Source: Circinella umbellata
Lineage: Eukaryota; Mucoromycota; Mucoromycetes; Mucorales; Lichtheimiaceae
Assembly: GCA_025093555.1 (NCBI GenBank)
Contig: JAIWNF010000091.1
Coordinates: forward strand, 1 to 64,000
Direction: 5' to 3'
Length of the DNA stretch: 64,000 bases
Shown here: one piece after another, positions 39,062 to 51,478 of the stretch
How the letters are laid out: every line of letters begins with the position of its first letter
Numbering within the stretch: position 1 is the first letter of the stretch
Notes under the pieces: generated by a model
The model's input: the letters and a program-made list of their open reading frames with translations, nothing else
What the model was told of the DNA's origin: nothing
Database searches by the model: none
Made by a program: the position numbers and the translations under genes

Positions 39062-39757
39062 GACAACCACCTTCTGCTTTTTTTTATTCTTTTTGCTTTA
39101 ACAAAAGCAAAAAAAAAGAAGAAAATGTATTTTCTGTGTTATAAAAAAAAGAGCTTCTTTCTGTGCGACTTCAAATTCAAAAAAGAAAAGAAAAACTAAA
39201 AGACTATACTACAAGTGCTCTTGATATTTTGGCGATAAAACTTTTGTCGTTTAAATAATAAAAAGAAAAAATGTGTTTATATTTCGATATTTTTTATTCA
39301 TATATTGAACCGAACCAACTTAATTGTTTGATTAGGTCAGCGGAAACAATAGATACCACAAAATGAATAATATACTGTATGTGTTTGCTGTATACTTGAT
39401 TTGCTTCTGTCAGGTACATTTAGTAAAAATGTGATTTACCAGCTGAAGATGGTGTTTTTTTAATGGCCTATTACTACCATTGACCCATATTACACTCAAG
39501 AGGAAATTTGATGCTATGATTTTCTTATCACATTAATTATGGCTTGTCGTTCGAGAGCAACGAATTCTTACGTATACCAAGTTATGTTAAGCTTTAAAAA
39601 TATTTTATTCATGGAAAGCTTTCGAATCCGAGAACCCGAGAAACGGCGTTCGCGGCCACTTAAAGTCGCCTGAGAAACTTTATAAAAATTAAAAAAAAGT
39701 GGTGTGTCTGCGGAATCTTTTTTTTTTTTGACATTTTCTGTATAATTTAACATAAAC
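39062..39757. promoter_or_regulatory. Divergent intergenic region, apgM / CMC1
   Basis: About 700 bp between opposite start codons. The part next to CMC1 has a GC-richer patch (cgagaacccgagaaacggcg, 39625-39650). No named site. Confidence 0.3.
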
Positions 39758-39929
39758 ATGGGAAAAACAGTTCAAGCTACCATGGGAAACCCAATGGTTG
39801 ACCGTAATACTTCAGAATTACATGCATTAACTCGTCTTGAAGAAGAAACCTGTTATAATGATCTTAAAGCAAAAGCACTCGAATATTGTAAACTTCCCAT
39901 CAAAGGTACACAATTTTATTCTTTTACCA

Positions 39930-39964
<35 letters not shown>

Positions 39965-40339
39965 TGCCGACTATTTTTTCTTCCTTTTTATTTTATATGT
40001 ATATATATAACTCATATATTTTAATTATTAACCGAGAATGTAAAAAAAAAATGTTATAAAAATATATTTCTAATAGAATTCGTGGAATGTAGTAAAGAAC
40101 ATAATATTACAGTAATGTGGACTTGTCGTGATAAGTTAAAGACTATGAATAATTGTTTGAATGCCCGGTAAAGAAAATATCTAAATAAATATAAAGCTTC
40201 TTATCAGTTAAAAACTTACGGAGAAAAAAATACATACAAACTTGATTATAGAACTACACGAGAAGAACTCGACAAGCTTAAATTAATTAAACTTGAAGCA
40301 AAACGTGCAGCAATAAAACAACAGCAACAAGAACAATAA
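39758..40339 (+). CDS. CMC1: CMC1-like mitochondrial CX9C protein, in-frame stop
   Basis: Cmc1-family proteins are small intermembrane-space proteins needed for cytochrome c oxidase assembly. Exon 1 is 39758-39905 and exon 2 starts at 40077; the joined frame has two CX9C pairs, C-KLPIKEFVE-C and C-RDKLKTMNN-C, the family hallmark. After CLNAR a TAA occurs at 40169-40171, giving 80 aa. The same frame then stays open to 40339 and encodes a plausible family C-terminus (TYGEKNTYKLDYRTTREEL, then a Lys/Gln-rich tail). The gtaaag at 40168 looks like a donor, but the nearest acceptors (29 or 40 nt away) shift the frame. So the stop may be real, read through, or a sequence error. Intron 1 has an (AC)n run. 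Confidence 0.75.
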
Positions 40340-40555
40340 ATTGTTGCCTAGTTATAGCTGGTTGGCATAGTTACATACCTTTTTACGTTTTATATGTACA
40401 CTAACACACATTTTAAAATCACAATACATAACTTTTCTTGCATTACATAAAAAACAATTTATATGACATCCTTTTCTTCTTTTTTATATCTTTTTCGTAC
40501 CCATTTATATAAAAACAACAAATACATATTTATGTATATTTATAACATTTATTAA

Positions 40556-41687
40556 TTAAACGGCATATGCTTTTTTTCCATGTTCCTATTATATATATAA
40601 TGTATATGAGTAATTGATTAGTTTAGTTGTATGATTTATGAAGGCAAAACCCAAAAATATTTATAATTTACAATAACTTACACTAATGACACAGATATGA
40701 TCAAGATCACGGAAATACTCATTATAATCCAATGCATAACCAACAACAAATGCATCAGGAATAGCAAAACCAACATAATCAGGAATATAACCATTACTAC
40801 GTTCAGTCTTTTTTACTAACAAACTAGTAACACGAACTGATTTGGGTTTGTAATCTTGAAGACGTTCCAATAATTTAACCATAGTTTTACCAGTATCAAT
40901 AATATCTTCAACAATAAGCAAATTCTATATAATTATACATGGTATATTCATAATACATATAATGAGTGGATCAATCCAATTATAAAATTTTTTCTTTAAT
41001 CTGAGTCTCTTTTTTTATTTTCTACCACATCCAGATGGCTTATCTTATCAACTATAATTTTTATACTTACTTTGCCTTCAAGTTCACGACATTCAGATTC
41101 ACTCATAGAGATAGTAACACCTTCAGATTGATCATTCTTGTAGGATTTAACACGAATAAATTCTAAACTTAAAGGAACACTCATACCATTATTCTTGGTC
41201 AAGGCTTTAATTTGATTCACCAAGTCAGCAAAGTATTGGTGACCACCTTTTAATATACAACATACAACTAATATAACAATAATAAAAAAGAATAAGGTAT
41301 TTAGTAATGTATATATACTAGTCAACTTTCCTGTTCCCTAGTTACTATTTGTTATTTTTTTTTCCTTTCACACAATGTTTGTTATAACTTATACCTAAAG
41401 GTCCAGTTGTGTCGTCTACGATAAGTCGTGCAAGCTTTTGAATACGGTCCTAAAAAAGAGTAATAGAGTATGGACGCGTTAAAAACTCAAATGTCCTGCC
41501 AAAATCAGATCGTTTATATTCAAAATAATAACAATAACAACTATAAAATACCAACCATAATGACACCGTGGGGAATTAAAATACTTGAGACGTCCTGTTC
41601 ATAATGCTTAGGAATAACGAAATGTTCCAAAGAATAATGGTTCTTTTCTGGAGTTACGTCAATATATTCTTCTGGTTTCATAGGCAT
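40556..41687 (-). CDS. HPT1: Hypoxanthine-guanine phosphoribosyltransferase
   Basis: This purine salvage enzyme converts hypoxanthine or guanine with PRPP to IMP or GMP. Five exons join in phase to 211 aa: 41556-41687, 41395-41449, 41071-41246, 40682-40924 and 40556-40585. The N-terminal [24 protein letters not shown] and the [16 protein letters not shown] loop match HPRT. The PRPP-binding loop [14 protein letters not shown] is in exon 4, followed by [11 protein letters not shown] and [26 protein letters not shown]. The tail exon encodes EHGKKAYAV. This is close in length to human HPRT (218 aa). Confidence 0.96.
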
Positions 41688-42467
41688 GGTGGAATAAATA
41701 ATTAAAAAAAAAGTTAAAAAGGAGAGTGTCTGGCGGGAAAAGTGAAAAAATAAAATAAAAAAAGCTTTGCAGGAAAAAAACAGGTTTTTCTTTTTGATCG
41801 AATTGGTACACACATTTGAAAATTATTAGTCCTCCGCAATTTTTCAAAGGTTAATTAAAAGGTTTCATTTTAGTCATAAAGAGAACTTAAGAATCGGGAG
41901 TTATTTGATATGCATATGTTATACAACATTGAACTTTTCTTTTTCGTGCTTATTGTAACACTGTTTGAAACTATAGTTGACGAATAACAATATCCGTAAA
42001 AAGTAAGAAAAAGAAGTTTAAATTTGATTAAAAATGTTAAATGCTTATGCATAAAAGCGTACACTTTAAAAAAGAATAAGGCGCGCCATCAAACTAATGT
42101 GTCACAAATAATTTGTATCAATATATAATTGTTACAATTTCACGCTGCTGTTCTTTTCAATGTTATCAATTATAATAACTTGATCATTACAAAGTGTTCG
42201 AATACTATCCATAATATGTGCGTACATATACGTGTATGTAGGAGAGAAGGAGGAAGTCTTTAGGAAGCGAAAAAAAAGAGAGGTAGAGAGAGGAAACATT
42301 TATAAAAAGAAAGAAATAATAGATGATAAAACAGATCTTTTTCTTTTACCAAAAAGATGTGCCTTAATCTTTTAAAGCATCCGTTTTTTAATCAATGTCT
42401 CTTTTTGTTTCTCTCTTTTTCTCCGCTTTTTCACTTTTCCAATCTTCTTTTCTTTTACCAAATAATA
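41688..42467. promoter_or_regulatory. Divergent intergenic region, HPRT / HAAO
   Basis: About 780 bp between opposite start codons. It contains AT-rich DNA with a GC-rich octamer GGCGCGCC near 42080. The pyrimidine-rich stretch 42390-42460 is probably the HAAO leader. Confidence 0.3.
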
Positions 42468-43219
42468 ATGTTGTTACCACCTATTAATTTTACCAAATGG
42501 CTTGCTGAAAATGAAGATAAATTACAACCTCCAGTAAATAATCATCTTTTGTTTCGTGGTGATGATACTATTGTTATGGTAGTGGGTGGACCCAATAAAC
42601 GAACTGATTATCATATTAATGAAACTGAGGTAAATTTAATAGTATTTGTTGTCAAAACATAAGAAAAAGAAAAGATGACTAATAATGATCATTAAAATAG
42701 GAGTGGTTCTATCAAATTAAAGGTGAAATTATTATTAAAGTTGTGGATAACGGAGTGTTTCGAGATATTCATGTCGGTGAAGGTAATATGTTTTTACTTC
42801 CTGGTAAGTTTGTTTTCTAATCAGATTAATCGATCGAGTAATAGAATCCAACTTAACTTGACTAAACTCTATTATATATTTTAGCAAATACACCGCATAA
42901 TCCTGTAAGATTTGTTAATACAGTCGGTATTGTAATTGAGCGAGTTAGATTACCACATCACATCGGTAAAATATTATAATTATAAATTTATCATTTGTAT
43001 ATCATGATATAGCATTATTAAATTTTTATATTTATATAATGAATTATAGATACACTTCGATGGTATTGTGAAAATACTGAATGTCGTGAAATTGTTTATC
43101 AAGATTCATTTCATTGTACAGATTTAGGCACTCAATTAAAGCCTATTATTGAATTATTTGCTTCTGATGAAAAACTCAGAACATGTAAAAAGTGTGGAAC
43201 TGTCAACCATGCTAAATAA
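42468..43219 (+). CDS. BNA1: 3-hydroxyanthranilate 3,4-dioxygenase
   Basis: This iron dioxygenase of the kynurenine pathway opens 3-hydroxyanthranilate, leading to quinolinate and NAD. Exons 42468-42629, 42701-42803, 42885-42965 and 43050-43219 join in phase to 171 aa. The cupin iron ligands are visible in [13 protein letters not shown] (His and Glu) and in ANTPHNPVR (His). The C-terminal rubredoxin-like metal site uses two Cys pairs; the second is CKKC, while the first reads C-ENTE-C, wider than the usual CxxC. Length matches fungal homologues. Confidence 0.95.
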
Positions 43220-43569
43220 AAAACATATAATGGTTATCCCTCCATCCTCTCCTTCTCTTTATTCATTATAAAAATATAATTCAATTTCTATAAATAAATA
43301 AACTAAAGTAAATATATCAGTTTAATCATCTTGTCCTTTTTGTTTGGTCACAGGAAAATACGTCGCATTTCAGTTAAGCAGGAATTCTCTTTTAATATGG
43401 GTCTCTTTACCCAGCCACATGAAGATTTTCATCTCAGAAATGCCGCACCAAAAAAAAAAAAAAAAAATCTTTCGACATGTTAAAAAAAAGGCCGGACGGC
43501 GAAAACGCGTTTATTTTTCTTTTCTTTTCCAGGTTTTCATCTTTTTCTTCATCCTCAATTTAAAACATC

Positions 43570-44173
43570 ATGGAACGCACTTACATTATGGTCAAGCCTG
43601 ACGGTAAGTAAAAAATAAAAATGAGAATGAAATAGTAAGAAAGAAAAAAGAAAGAAAAATAACTAAATATTATTTATTTATTTAGGTGTCCAACGTGGAC
43701 TCGTTGGTGAAATTATCAAGCGTTTTGAACAACGTGGTTACCAACTTATGGCCCTTGAACTTCTTCACCCTACCAAGGAACATCTTGAAGAACATTACAA
43801 GGACTTGGCTGGTAAGCCTTTCTTCGCTGGTTTGATCCAATACATGTTGACTGGTCCCGTTGTCGGTATGGTCTGGGCTGGTAAGGAAGCTGTCAAGATT
43901 GGCCGAAAGATGTTGGGTGAAACCAACCCCTTGGCCAGTTTGCCAGGTTCCATCCGTGGTGACTTTGCTATTGACGTATGTATTTTTTTTATGGTTGGTG
44001 ATGAGAAATAATGAAAAAGTTATTAATATTTTTGTTTTATTTAGGTTGGACGTAACATCTGCCACGGTTCTGACTCTGTTGAATCTGCCGAACACGAAAT
44101 TGCTTTGTGGTTCCCCCGCGGTGTCCCTGCCTATGAACGTAGCATCTCCGTTCACGGTCTTATCTACGAGTAA
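43570..44173 (+). CDS. NDK1: Nucleoside diphosphate kinase, 150 aa
   Basis: This enzyme transfers phosphate from ATP to other nucleoside diphosphates. Exons 43570-43603, 43686-43975 and 44045-44173 join in phase to 150 aa, the standard length. It starts [12 protein letters not shown], contains the [15 protein letters not shown] segment, and has the active-site histidine in [13 protein letters not shown]. The C-terminus is VHGLIYE. Its codon choice is strongly biased (GGT, GTC, AAG), as in Ran and thioredoxin. It lies about 350 bp downstream of HAAO in the same direction. Confidence 0.97.
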
Positions 44174-45315
44174 ACATTTTTCTCGTTTCTATTCTTCTAA
44201 ATTTTTTATTTTGTCCCCATGTGTGTGTGTAGTGTAGTGTAAAAAAACATATGTGTATGTGTGTTATAAACATTATATAATTCAAACGTTTGTTTCCTTT
44301 TGCTGTTATCGTGTTTTCAGTCTATTAGGAGGGGGAGTAAAGGGAAGCTTTTTCTTTTTTTTATTGTTGAAATGCTTTTTTGTTTCTTAATCGTTCGTCC
44401 ACACTGAGCGCTTGCTTCCTTAATAGTTTGTGCCATTATCAAAACGAACAAGATTAATAATTCCTTTTTATGCAGTTCTTTAAAATCGTCGCTATTGGCC
44501 TTTATTATGCTTTGAGATATATTGATTACTGTTGGAATGACATTTTTATATTTATTTTTGTGTATTATCATTACATCTTTTTTTTAAGATGTCTATAATT
44601 ACATTTTGATTTTCTTATTGATGCTTTCATTTAAATTATCATAATACTTCAATACCTGCCATGTAGCAGTAACTATATTTTTGATTCGATTTATACTTCT
44701 GTTAAAGAGTGTTCTTTTTATTGTGAATGTTTAATTGCTCAAGCTATTGATAATTATATTTTTTAAAGAAACAATGTGGTATTTCTTCAATCTTTGAGTA
44801 AAAGATCTGAAATGTGAATTTGCGTAAAATGGGAACCAGTAAAATATTGTTTACACTCGGATGCATATAAACCAATCTATACAAGTTAACTAGTTTATAC
44901 TAAATAAGGCACAGCATGCAGAATGATACATATTCATTGCACATATAAGAATGACCAGTAAAGTGCTACGTCTTACAAATAATAGTTACAAAGTGTAAAT
45001 ATATCAAATTCTCTTTTCTGAAATTCCCAAAACGTTTGTAATAAAATCTTTCTATGCGCATCGATTTACAGGCAGTTAAAAAGCCAAGCATCTATTGTGA
45101 TTGATTAACATGTAAAAGGCAATATTACCAGTTCATTTTTTGTTGGATTACCCTATGGTAATCTATTTTGCAATATCACAAGCTGGCTTTTTTTTCTATA
45201 CTGATGATGTTTTGTAAATTGCTTCGGAGTATTCAGATAGCAGTGAATGGTGTGATTAATAGTGAATATAAATGGGTTTTTTTAAAAAAAGTGCCGAAGC
45301 TTCCAGTGAAAAAGA
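44174..45315. other. Gene-poor region, possible decayed coding sequence
   Basis: On the minus strand, 44317-44650 reads as protein-like in two frames (VTATWQVLKYYDNLNESINKK and then NSDDFKELHKKE) with stops between. This suggests a decayed unidentified ORF. The rest is AT-rich. Confidence 0.3.
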
Positions 45316-45535
45316 ATGAATGCTAACGTACATCAAATGGCCTGGTTATACGTGACGCCATCCTTTTTATCATTTAGCAAACACGTTCTTTTGTCTTTTG
45401 CGGTATCCTCTCTTTTTTGTTACCATGTTATAAAAAAAAATATTGTTGTAATTTACCTTTTGACCAATCTAAATACGGGAGTTTTTCAACCGCTACAGCA
45501 GCCCAGTCATCCAGAATTATATTGCTTACAAAAAT
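45316..45535 (+). pseudogene. Relic of a pogo/Tigger-like DDE transposase
   Basis: The translated stretch contains YVTPSFLSF and, after a gap, NIVVIYL and then NTGVFQPLQQ. In DDE_1 transposases the matching region reads roughly 'TPEFL..C..N.I.ll.LP.. .H.lQPLDvGvFgPLk'. The match is short and interrupted by other sequence and a missing His-containing part, so this is a suggestion only. Confidence 0.35.
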
Positions 45536-45762
45536 CAATGGATCTACTACATGATTAGCATCAAACTTTTTTTTTTAAAAATGTAGTTGTGACTCGGATC
45601 CTTTATTATAATAAACATGAAATAAATAAATGCATAAATTCATCATGTTTTATTGAAATTTGGTGTAGATAGTTTCTTTTTTATCGAGTGTAGTGATTCA
45701 TTTTAAAACAGTAATAGAATATCACTATCCATGATAATTGATAATCGTTAAGTTTGTTAGAA

Positions 45763-45823
<61 letters not shown>
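45763..45823 (+). repeat. Microsatellite (AC)n-(AT)n
   Basis: About 40 nt of alternating CA followed by about 18 nt of TA. Similar shorter AC runs lie in introns of apgM (38240-38262) and CMC1 (39932-39960). Confidence 0.9.
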
Positions 45824-46605
45824 AAGACATACTATTTTCTTCGAGTAATCCATATCGCAACCGACCGATCCTTCAACGAGTTTTCCAACTCTGAGATCTG
45901 TTACGGACCTCGAATCATTCTTCACGTTTGTCATATACCGTAAATACATACTACTGATTACCTCTAATTTTTTTGTATACTGTACAGATCCTGACGTGTA
46001 AAATCTGACAAAAAAGATTATTTTGTTATTCAAATACTGTATAGAACCTGATCAAACTATTTTTTTTATTAAATACTTGCTACGCTTGATTACTCATTAA
46101 AGATTATTAGCTTTTTTCTAATATAATCAAAACCTTTAATTGGATCTCTTGTTACGTACTTTTTAAAAATATAAATTTATAAGTGATTTACTTCTTGCAG
46201 TCCACATATATAATAGACCTCCTTTTCATGATAGGGAGGGGTCTGATATTCTTTTTATTGTAGCAGTATGTAGGTATCAAATAGTATTGTTACTTATTTA
46301 CTTTTTTACATATAGTACATGATACTAGCTATTACTCTCTTTCTCCCGCTTCCCTTTTTTTTTACTTGTTTGTTTTATAATCTATCATTATTTTGTTTAT
46401 TCAGTACAACGTGTGTATAGCAATGTACCCCCACACATTCCCATTCATCATCTATACAACTCTTTCTTGCTTGTTGATTTTGACAATTATGAAAAAGATA
46501 TCATCTATTTATTACATAGTGAATGTAGTAGTACTATACAAGTAGTATGACTTTTATGTAATTTTATATAGATAATTTGATAATAACAGTATTCATAAAA
46601 AACCA

Positions 46606-47833
46606 TTATTTTCTCTTGCTAATAATAGAAATTCCATCAAATGTTGGAAGAATAACTACTTCAACACGTTTATCCTTCAATACATGTTGATTAAACTCAT
46701 GGATTTTTTTGGCCATGCCTGGGATGTCAATTTTAAAATTAATAGGCTTGATATCATCATAACCTGCTTGTCGATGAACTTGCCCAAAAAATAGCACTAT
46801 ATTTGTTATAAATATTTATCAAAAAAGATGATAAGCAAGAATGTACTAAAAAGGAATATTTTATGTTTTATCTGAGTAACGTGCATAGCACTATTAATCA
46901 GATATCCAAGTCATTCATCTCACTAGGTTAGTTTATATGCCTGAACTACTTTCACTTTTAATAGTACCACTAACCATTATCAACTATAATGACTCCATTA
47001 TCGGACAAGAGATTATTATTCATAATGAAATCAAAGTAAGAAGCGTATTTATCTTTATCGGCGTCTAGTAATGTGTAGCAGTGCATAATATAAAATTAGG
47101 TTATTACAATTCATATACTATATCTCCCTCCAGTAATTTCTAAATCTTTTTTTCTGTACATAACAGTATCAGCAATATACCTATAAAGACAAGGTCATAT
47201 TGTTTATTGGGCTGCTCTTTTGTGATCCGTATTAAACTATATATATATGTTATATCAGATAGTGTAATACATGTATAAAAGTAGTAGTTACTTTATGTTA
47301 GGAAGCAAAGATATAACAAAAAGTTATACAGCAAAAAACTATTCATTACGTATTATTGTTTATATTTACCTTTCCATGGCTGGCCCAAGAACAAAATCAA
47401 TACGATCATTCAAATACTTTAACTTTTTTGCATGTTTTTGAGCAAGTGTCATTGCTTTTGGATTTATTTCCAAAGTAATCAGTTTACCATCACTATCGCC
47501 ATTTTCTTCTGATGATAATGTAGACGATGGTTGAATAGCAGCTGCCATTGCTATTGTAGCAACCCCGGTAAATGTTCCGATTTCGAGTATACGAGAACAG
47601 CGAAAAAGCTTCACCGTTTGAAATAATAACTTGCGTTGGGTCTCCGTGGTCATATAGTAATGTTCTTCAAAGTCATGCATGGTTTCATCGATAAGCGTTT
47701 TGATTACATCCGCTACTTCGGATGGGAACGGTGTACTGTAATCATTCGCATATTCTTCTTCTTTACTGCGCAATCGGTTATCTATATTTCCTGGGAAATC
47801 ATCAATAATGCCGTTATAGTTATATCCTGTCAT
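46606..47833 (-). CDS. SAM-dependent O-methyltransferase, CCoAOMT type
   Basis: Four exons join in phase to 266 aa: 47370-47833, 47181-47236, 46975-47064 and 46606-46796. The SAM-binding motif is ILEIGTFTGVATIAMA at about residues 83-98, followed by LITLEINPKAMTLAQKHAKK. A metal-binding acidic loop VFIDADKDKY and GVIIVDNVLFFGQV follow. This is the order of class I cation-dependent catechol or caffeoyl-CoA O-methyltransferases. The end GISIISKRK is typical. The substrate is unknown; there is no neighbouring biosynthetic cluster. The gene lies alone in a transposon-relic region. Confidence 0.92.
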
Positions 47834-48700
47834 GAATAGTTGTTACTGATTGTAGTAGTGGTGGAAGTAATGGCACGCTTTTTTTTTTTTGGAACGTTGT
47901 TAATGAGAAGAAAAGAAATAAAAAACTTACAAAATATGTTTTGTATTTATTTATCTATATACAGCATCATATGTTTATACCCTAATACAACTAATGTATA
48001 TGTGAATATGATGCAACGCACAATCTGCTGATCACATTTTTATTTTCTTTTGTATTAACCATTGTCGTGGGTCTATACGTTTTAAAAGTTATTTAGGTCT
48101 ACAGTATTTATCGATACGTATCTATTAGCTTTTTTCTTAATTAAGTCTTTACTATATATATTTATGTACATACATATGCAAACAGTAACTAATTGAGGAG
48201 TAATCCCGGCGGGGTCCCTTTGGAAACTCTGAAAAAAAAAAGCAACTATTCAAACGATGTTGGATTCTGTTTTCTCATAAAAAGAAATATATGATTATGA
48301 TGATACTCTAGAAAATACTTTAAGTAAAAATATGTCATAATGCTACTTTGTGTTTTCGGTGAATGCCCAGTTACAGTCCTCAAATAGACTTCTCTACATG
48401 GTTTATTAAGACTAACATTATTATTGTTTGTTTGGATTAGGAAGGTGCTCACTATAAACACTTTGTTCTCATCACACTTTTCAGTATTTAGTTGTACGTT
48501 AACTATGTAAACATTTAAAAGAAAAATGACCGATACCTCATTTCCTCGGGAGATATCTTCATCACGTTATAGAAGTTAAGCAAGTTGTACTTTTTGTTGT
48601 TAGCAGCATCAACAGTATCTAGGTATATAATGTTGAATTAGTGCTTTGCAGCACGATAGTAAGCTGTGAAGTTTCCTAGCAATGAATCACACCATTCATT
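47834..48700. other. Intergenic region, nothing recognised
   Basis: AT-rich DNA upstream of the O-methyltransferase gene. No exon, RNA or repeat boundary could be supported. Confidence 0.35.
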
Positions 48701-48734
48701 TCTGTCTTGAATATTTATTTATTTTATATTCGTT

Positions 48735-48895
48735 TATTACACCTGATTGGTTTGAATATGGTTTTGCCATTTTCACCTTTAAATCCACGCACTGTCTTCT
48801 CAGATTCAATACGGCGAACATTTATCACTAAACAATTGGCAACTTTGAGACTTGAATTCAAGACACACAGTGTAAACAAATACAGTACGTTTTAG
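48735..48895 (+). pseudogene. Possible C-terminal relic of DDE transposase
   Basis: The frame reads LPFSPLNPRTVFSDSIRR, resembling the 'G..PFNP..VLS.L' segment near the C-terminus of DDE_1 (pogo/Tigger) transposases. It is short, lacks the rest of the protein and could be chance. It is separated from the 45.3-kb relic by the methyltransferase gene, so the two are probably different insertions. Confidence 0.25.
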
Positions 48896-51478
48896 GAAAT
48901 TCCTCTTGGATAGTGTAATATTTTCTTAACTTACATTATCGAAAAAGGCTATAGTAATTTTCTATATCACGTACCATGGCAGTGGTAAATCTAACAAAAA
49001 GTCTGCAATAATCGTAAGACCAGAATTGTAAAATTACGTCTGATACGCAATGCATATACTGCAACAATATTATATATTTGACCAAAAACAGGATCAAATT
49101 TACGAGGATTTTTTTTTACGTATGTCACTACTGATTCATTGATCTATCTACCCACAACTACTTTCCAAAAATAAAGTCTTCGGAACAGTTATCATTATAT
49201 GCATTCCTATAACTTCTCACTTGATATGATAGATCATGGTTGCGGCGGAAAATAATATAAAGTTTAAATTTTTACATTGATGAAAACGTACGCTGTGATA
49301 TCTGCGCACCTGAACAAGTGACAACTGGTTATTTCGTTGAAACGGTCAATCGACATACGGTGACCAAATTCTAATCAAGACGAAAGGGAAATCTCTATTA
49401 ATAAAATATTTCTGCATGTATATCATATAGACGTCCACCAGTCATGATCATCCACAATACAATCACTGTCAATTTCACTATGCGTTATCATTGGATTTAT
49501 TTGACTGAGAACGCGTATATATATTTATAACAATAAATGCAACATCTCAAATGTGGTTTTCAAACAAAAAATATAAAAAAAATATTAGCCGAGTTTCGGC
49601 GTCTTATTTGTCAGCAGGTTTGCTATATGATAATATATCACTACCATGACAAACATCAACCGTTCTTTCTCCTTTGTTTCGTGGGTCATCTTCTAACAAA
49701 CAATACTGTTGAAAAGATTCGAGAGGTTTATTTTATCGCTCTAACTAATTGTTTCATGTACCTTTCTCGTTAGGTCATGAATCTGAATCAAAATTATCTA
49801 CGTTATGTTATACTCATATTTCTTAATATTATACTCATTATACTCGTCTTTGATCATTTGTATCATATGGGTAAATCTAGCGAAACTTGTAACTTTTTTG
49901 CGGTTCTATTGATTTGCCGTTTCGTAGCTACTACGTAGTCCCCACTCGAAGAATTATTAGTGGTAGACATTAGACACCTTCATTTAGTGGGTCGTTTATC
50001 TGGGTATTCAATAACAGTTGCCAAAATTTCAAAAAGAATATTTAGAGCTTTGTTTGGCTTTACGCTCCACATTTTCTTTCCTTTTCATCATGGTGTGCTG
50101 AACCAGTAATGGTCACACCTGCACAGAATTTTAAAGATCAATTTCGGCTATTGTCACAAGTACCGAAAAGCTAGTTTACGTCGTAAGTCGTGCTTTAAAA
50201 TAATTCTTTTTGAGTAGATGATTCCACACACAAAAAAAGAAAAGAGTACAGCTTCAATGTGAAAATGCTCTCAGCCACTACCAATTTTTATTTTGCTATT
50301 GCTGTTGTTTTCAATGTAAAACGGGTTTTATTCATGTTTATCGTAAAAAATAAAAAATATATGCATTAAAATTATTAGGCTACCAATAGGTCGGGATTAA
50401 ATCCCTAAAAGGACCCACTCAAAGTTCCCAATGGTATGCTTAATTGACTACTTTCTAAGTATACTATAGTAATAAAAATTATACATATTTCATGTATAGT
50501 AAAACGGTTACATTTAATATGAATAAGTCAATCAAATATTATTTGAAACCTTTATGTATAAGGACGTCTATACTATTTTGTAACGAACGTCAAAAGAAAA
50601 AAATCATTTAATTACTATGATGGGAAAATATGATATAAATAGCACCAATATAATGCATGGGTGTTACTACGAACACATTTTCATACACATGTTAGCACTC
50701 TAATACTCATCTTTACTTGAAATTTATTAATAGAGGGTATCTGAGAAGGCTGCACAGTAGTTTTTGAATAAGATAACTCTCAAAAAAAAAACAATTTTTC
50801 AGGTACTACATAATATACATATAATTGAAACTTTCTTACTGGATACGTAATCCAAGAAAAAAAATCATCTTGAATTTTTTGAGAGTAGGTATCATAATGT
50901 TTAATATTTACAAAAAAAAAGATGTAGCGAGACTATATAGTTTGTTATTGACTAATGCTATTTTGTTTTTTTTTTGGAGGAAGAGGGGACTGAACAAAAT
51001 TGGGTTATGGATTCAATAGAAAATTATTATTATTGTTATCACTACGTATGCAGTACATGAGTTCGTTACAGCGAAATACATATATTGAACAATCAATTAT
51101 ATGTAGACTTTTTCTATAGTCTAATTGCAATAAACACTTCATTTCAACAAATAAGATAGAACGTGTTTTTTAGTATAGGAAAGCAAATCATAGTTTTATT
51201 TTATTTTAATATAAGTGATGAAAAAGGACAAACGAAGAAAACGAGATTGAAATAATAGCTTGCTGATATATATATATATATAAAGCTGAATGAAAATTCA
51301 GTAACTTGGGAAGAAAGGTTTTCAGTAATCCAATTTTATTTATTTCTTTCCTTGGGGGAATAAAAAGACAAATTGATTAGTAGAAAAAGTCATTAATTTA
51401 GTTCATTTGCTTACTGGTATAAATAAATTACCTCTTTTTGAACTGCAGTCAGTTTCCCTTTTCTTTTATAGAAGTTTA
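48896..51478. other. Long gene-free stretch
   Basis: About 2.6 kb with no supported gene. Base composition is slightly less AT-extreme around 49,200-49,800 than around genes, consistent with old decayed insertions. No repeat boundaries were found. Confidence 0.4.

Noticed and set aside
40556..44173. HPRT, HAAO and NDK as a nucleotide/NAD gene cluster
   Set aside because: The genes differ in strand, are common housekeeping genes and show no shared regulatory site that I can see.
45725..46033. 102-aa ORF with alternating Cys-Val
   Set aside because: The Cys-Val run is translated from the (AC)n microsatellite.
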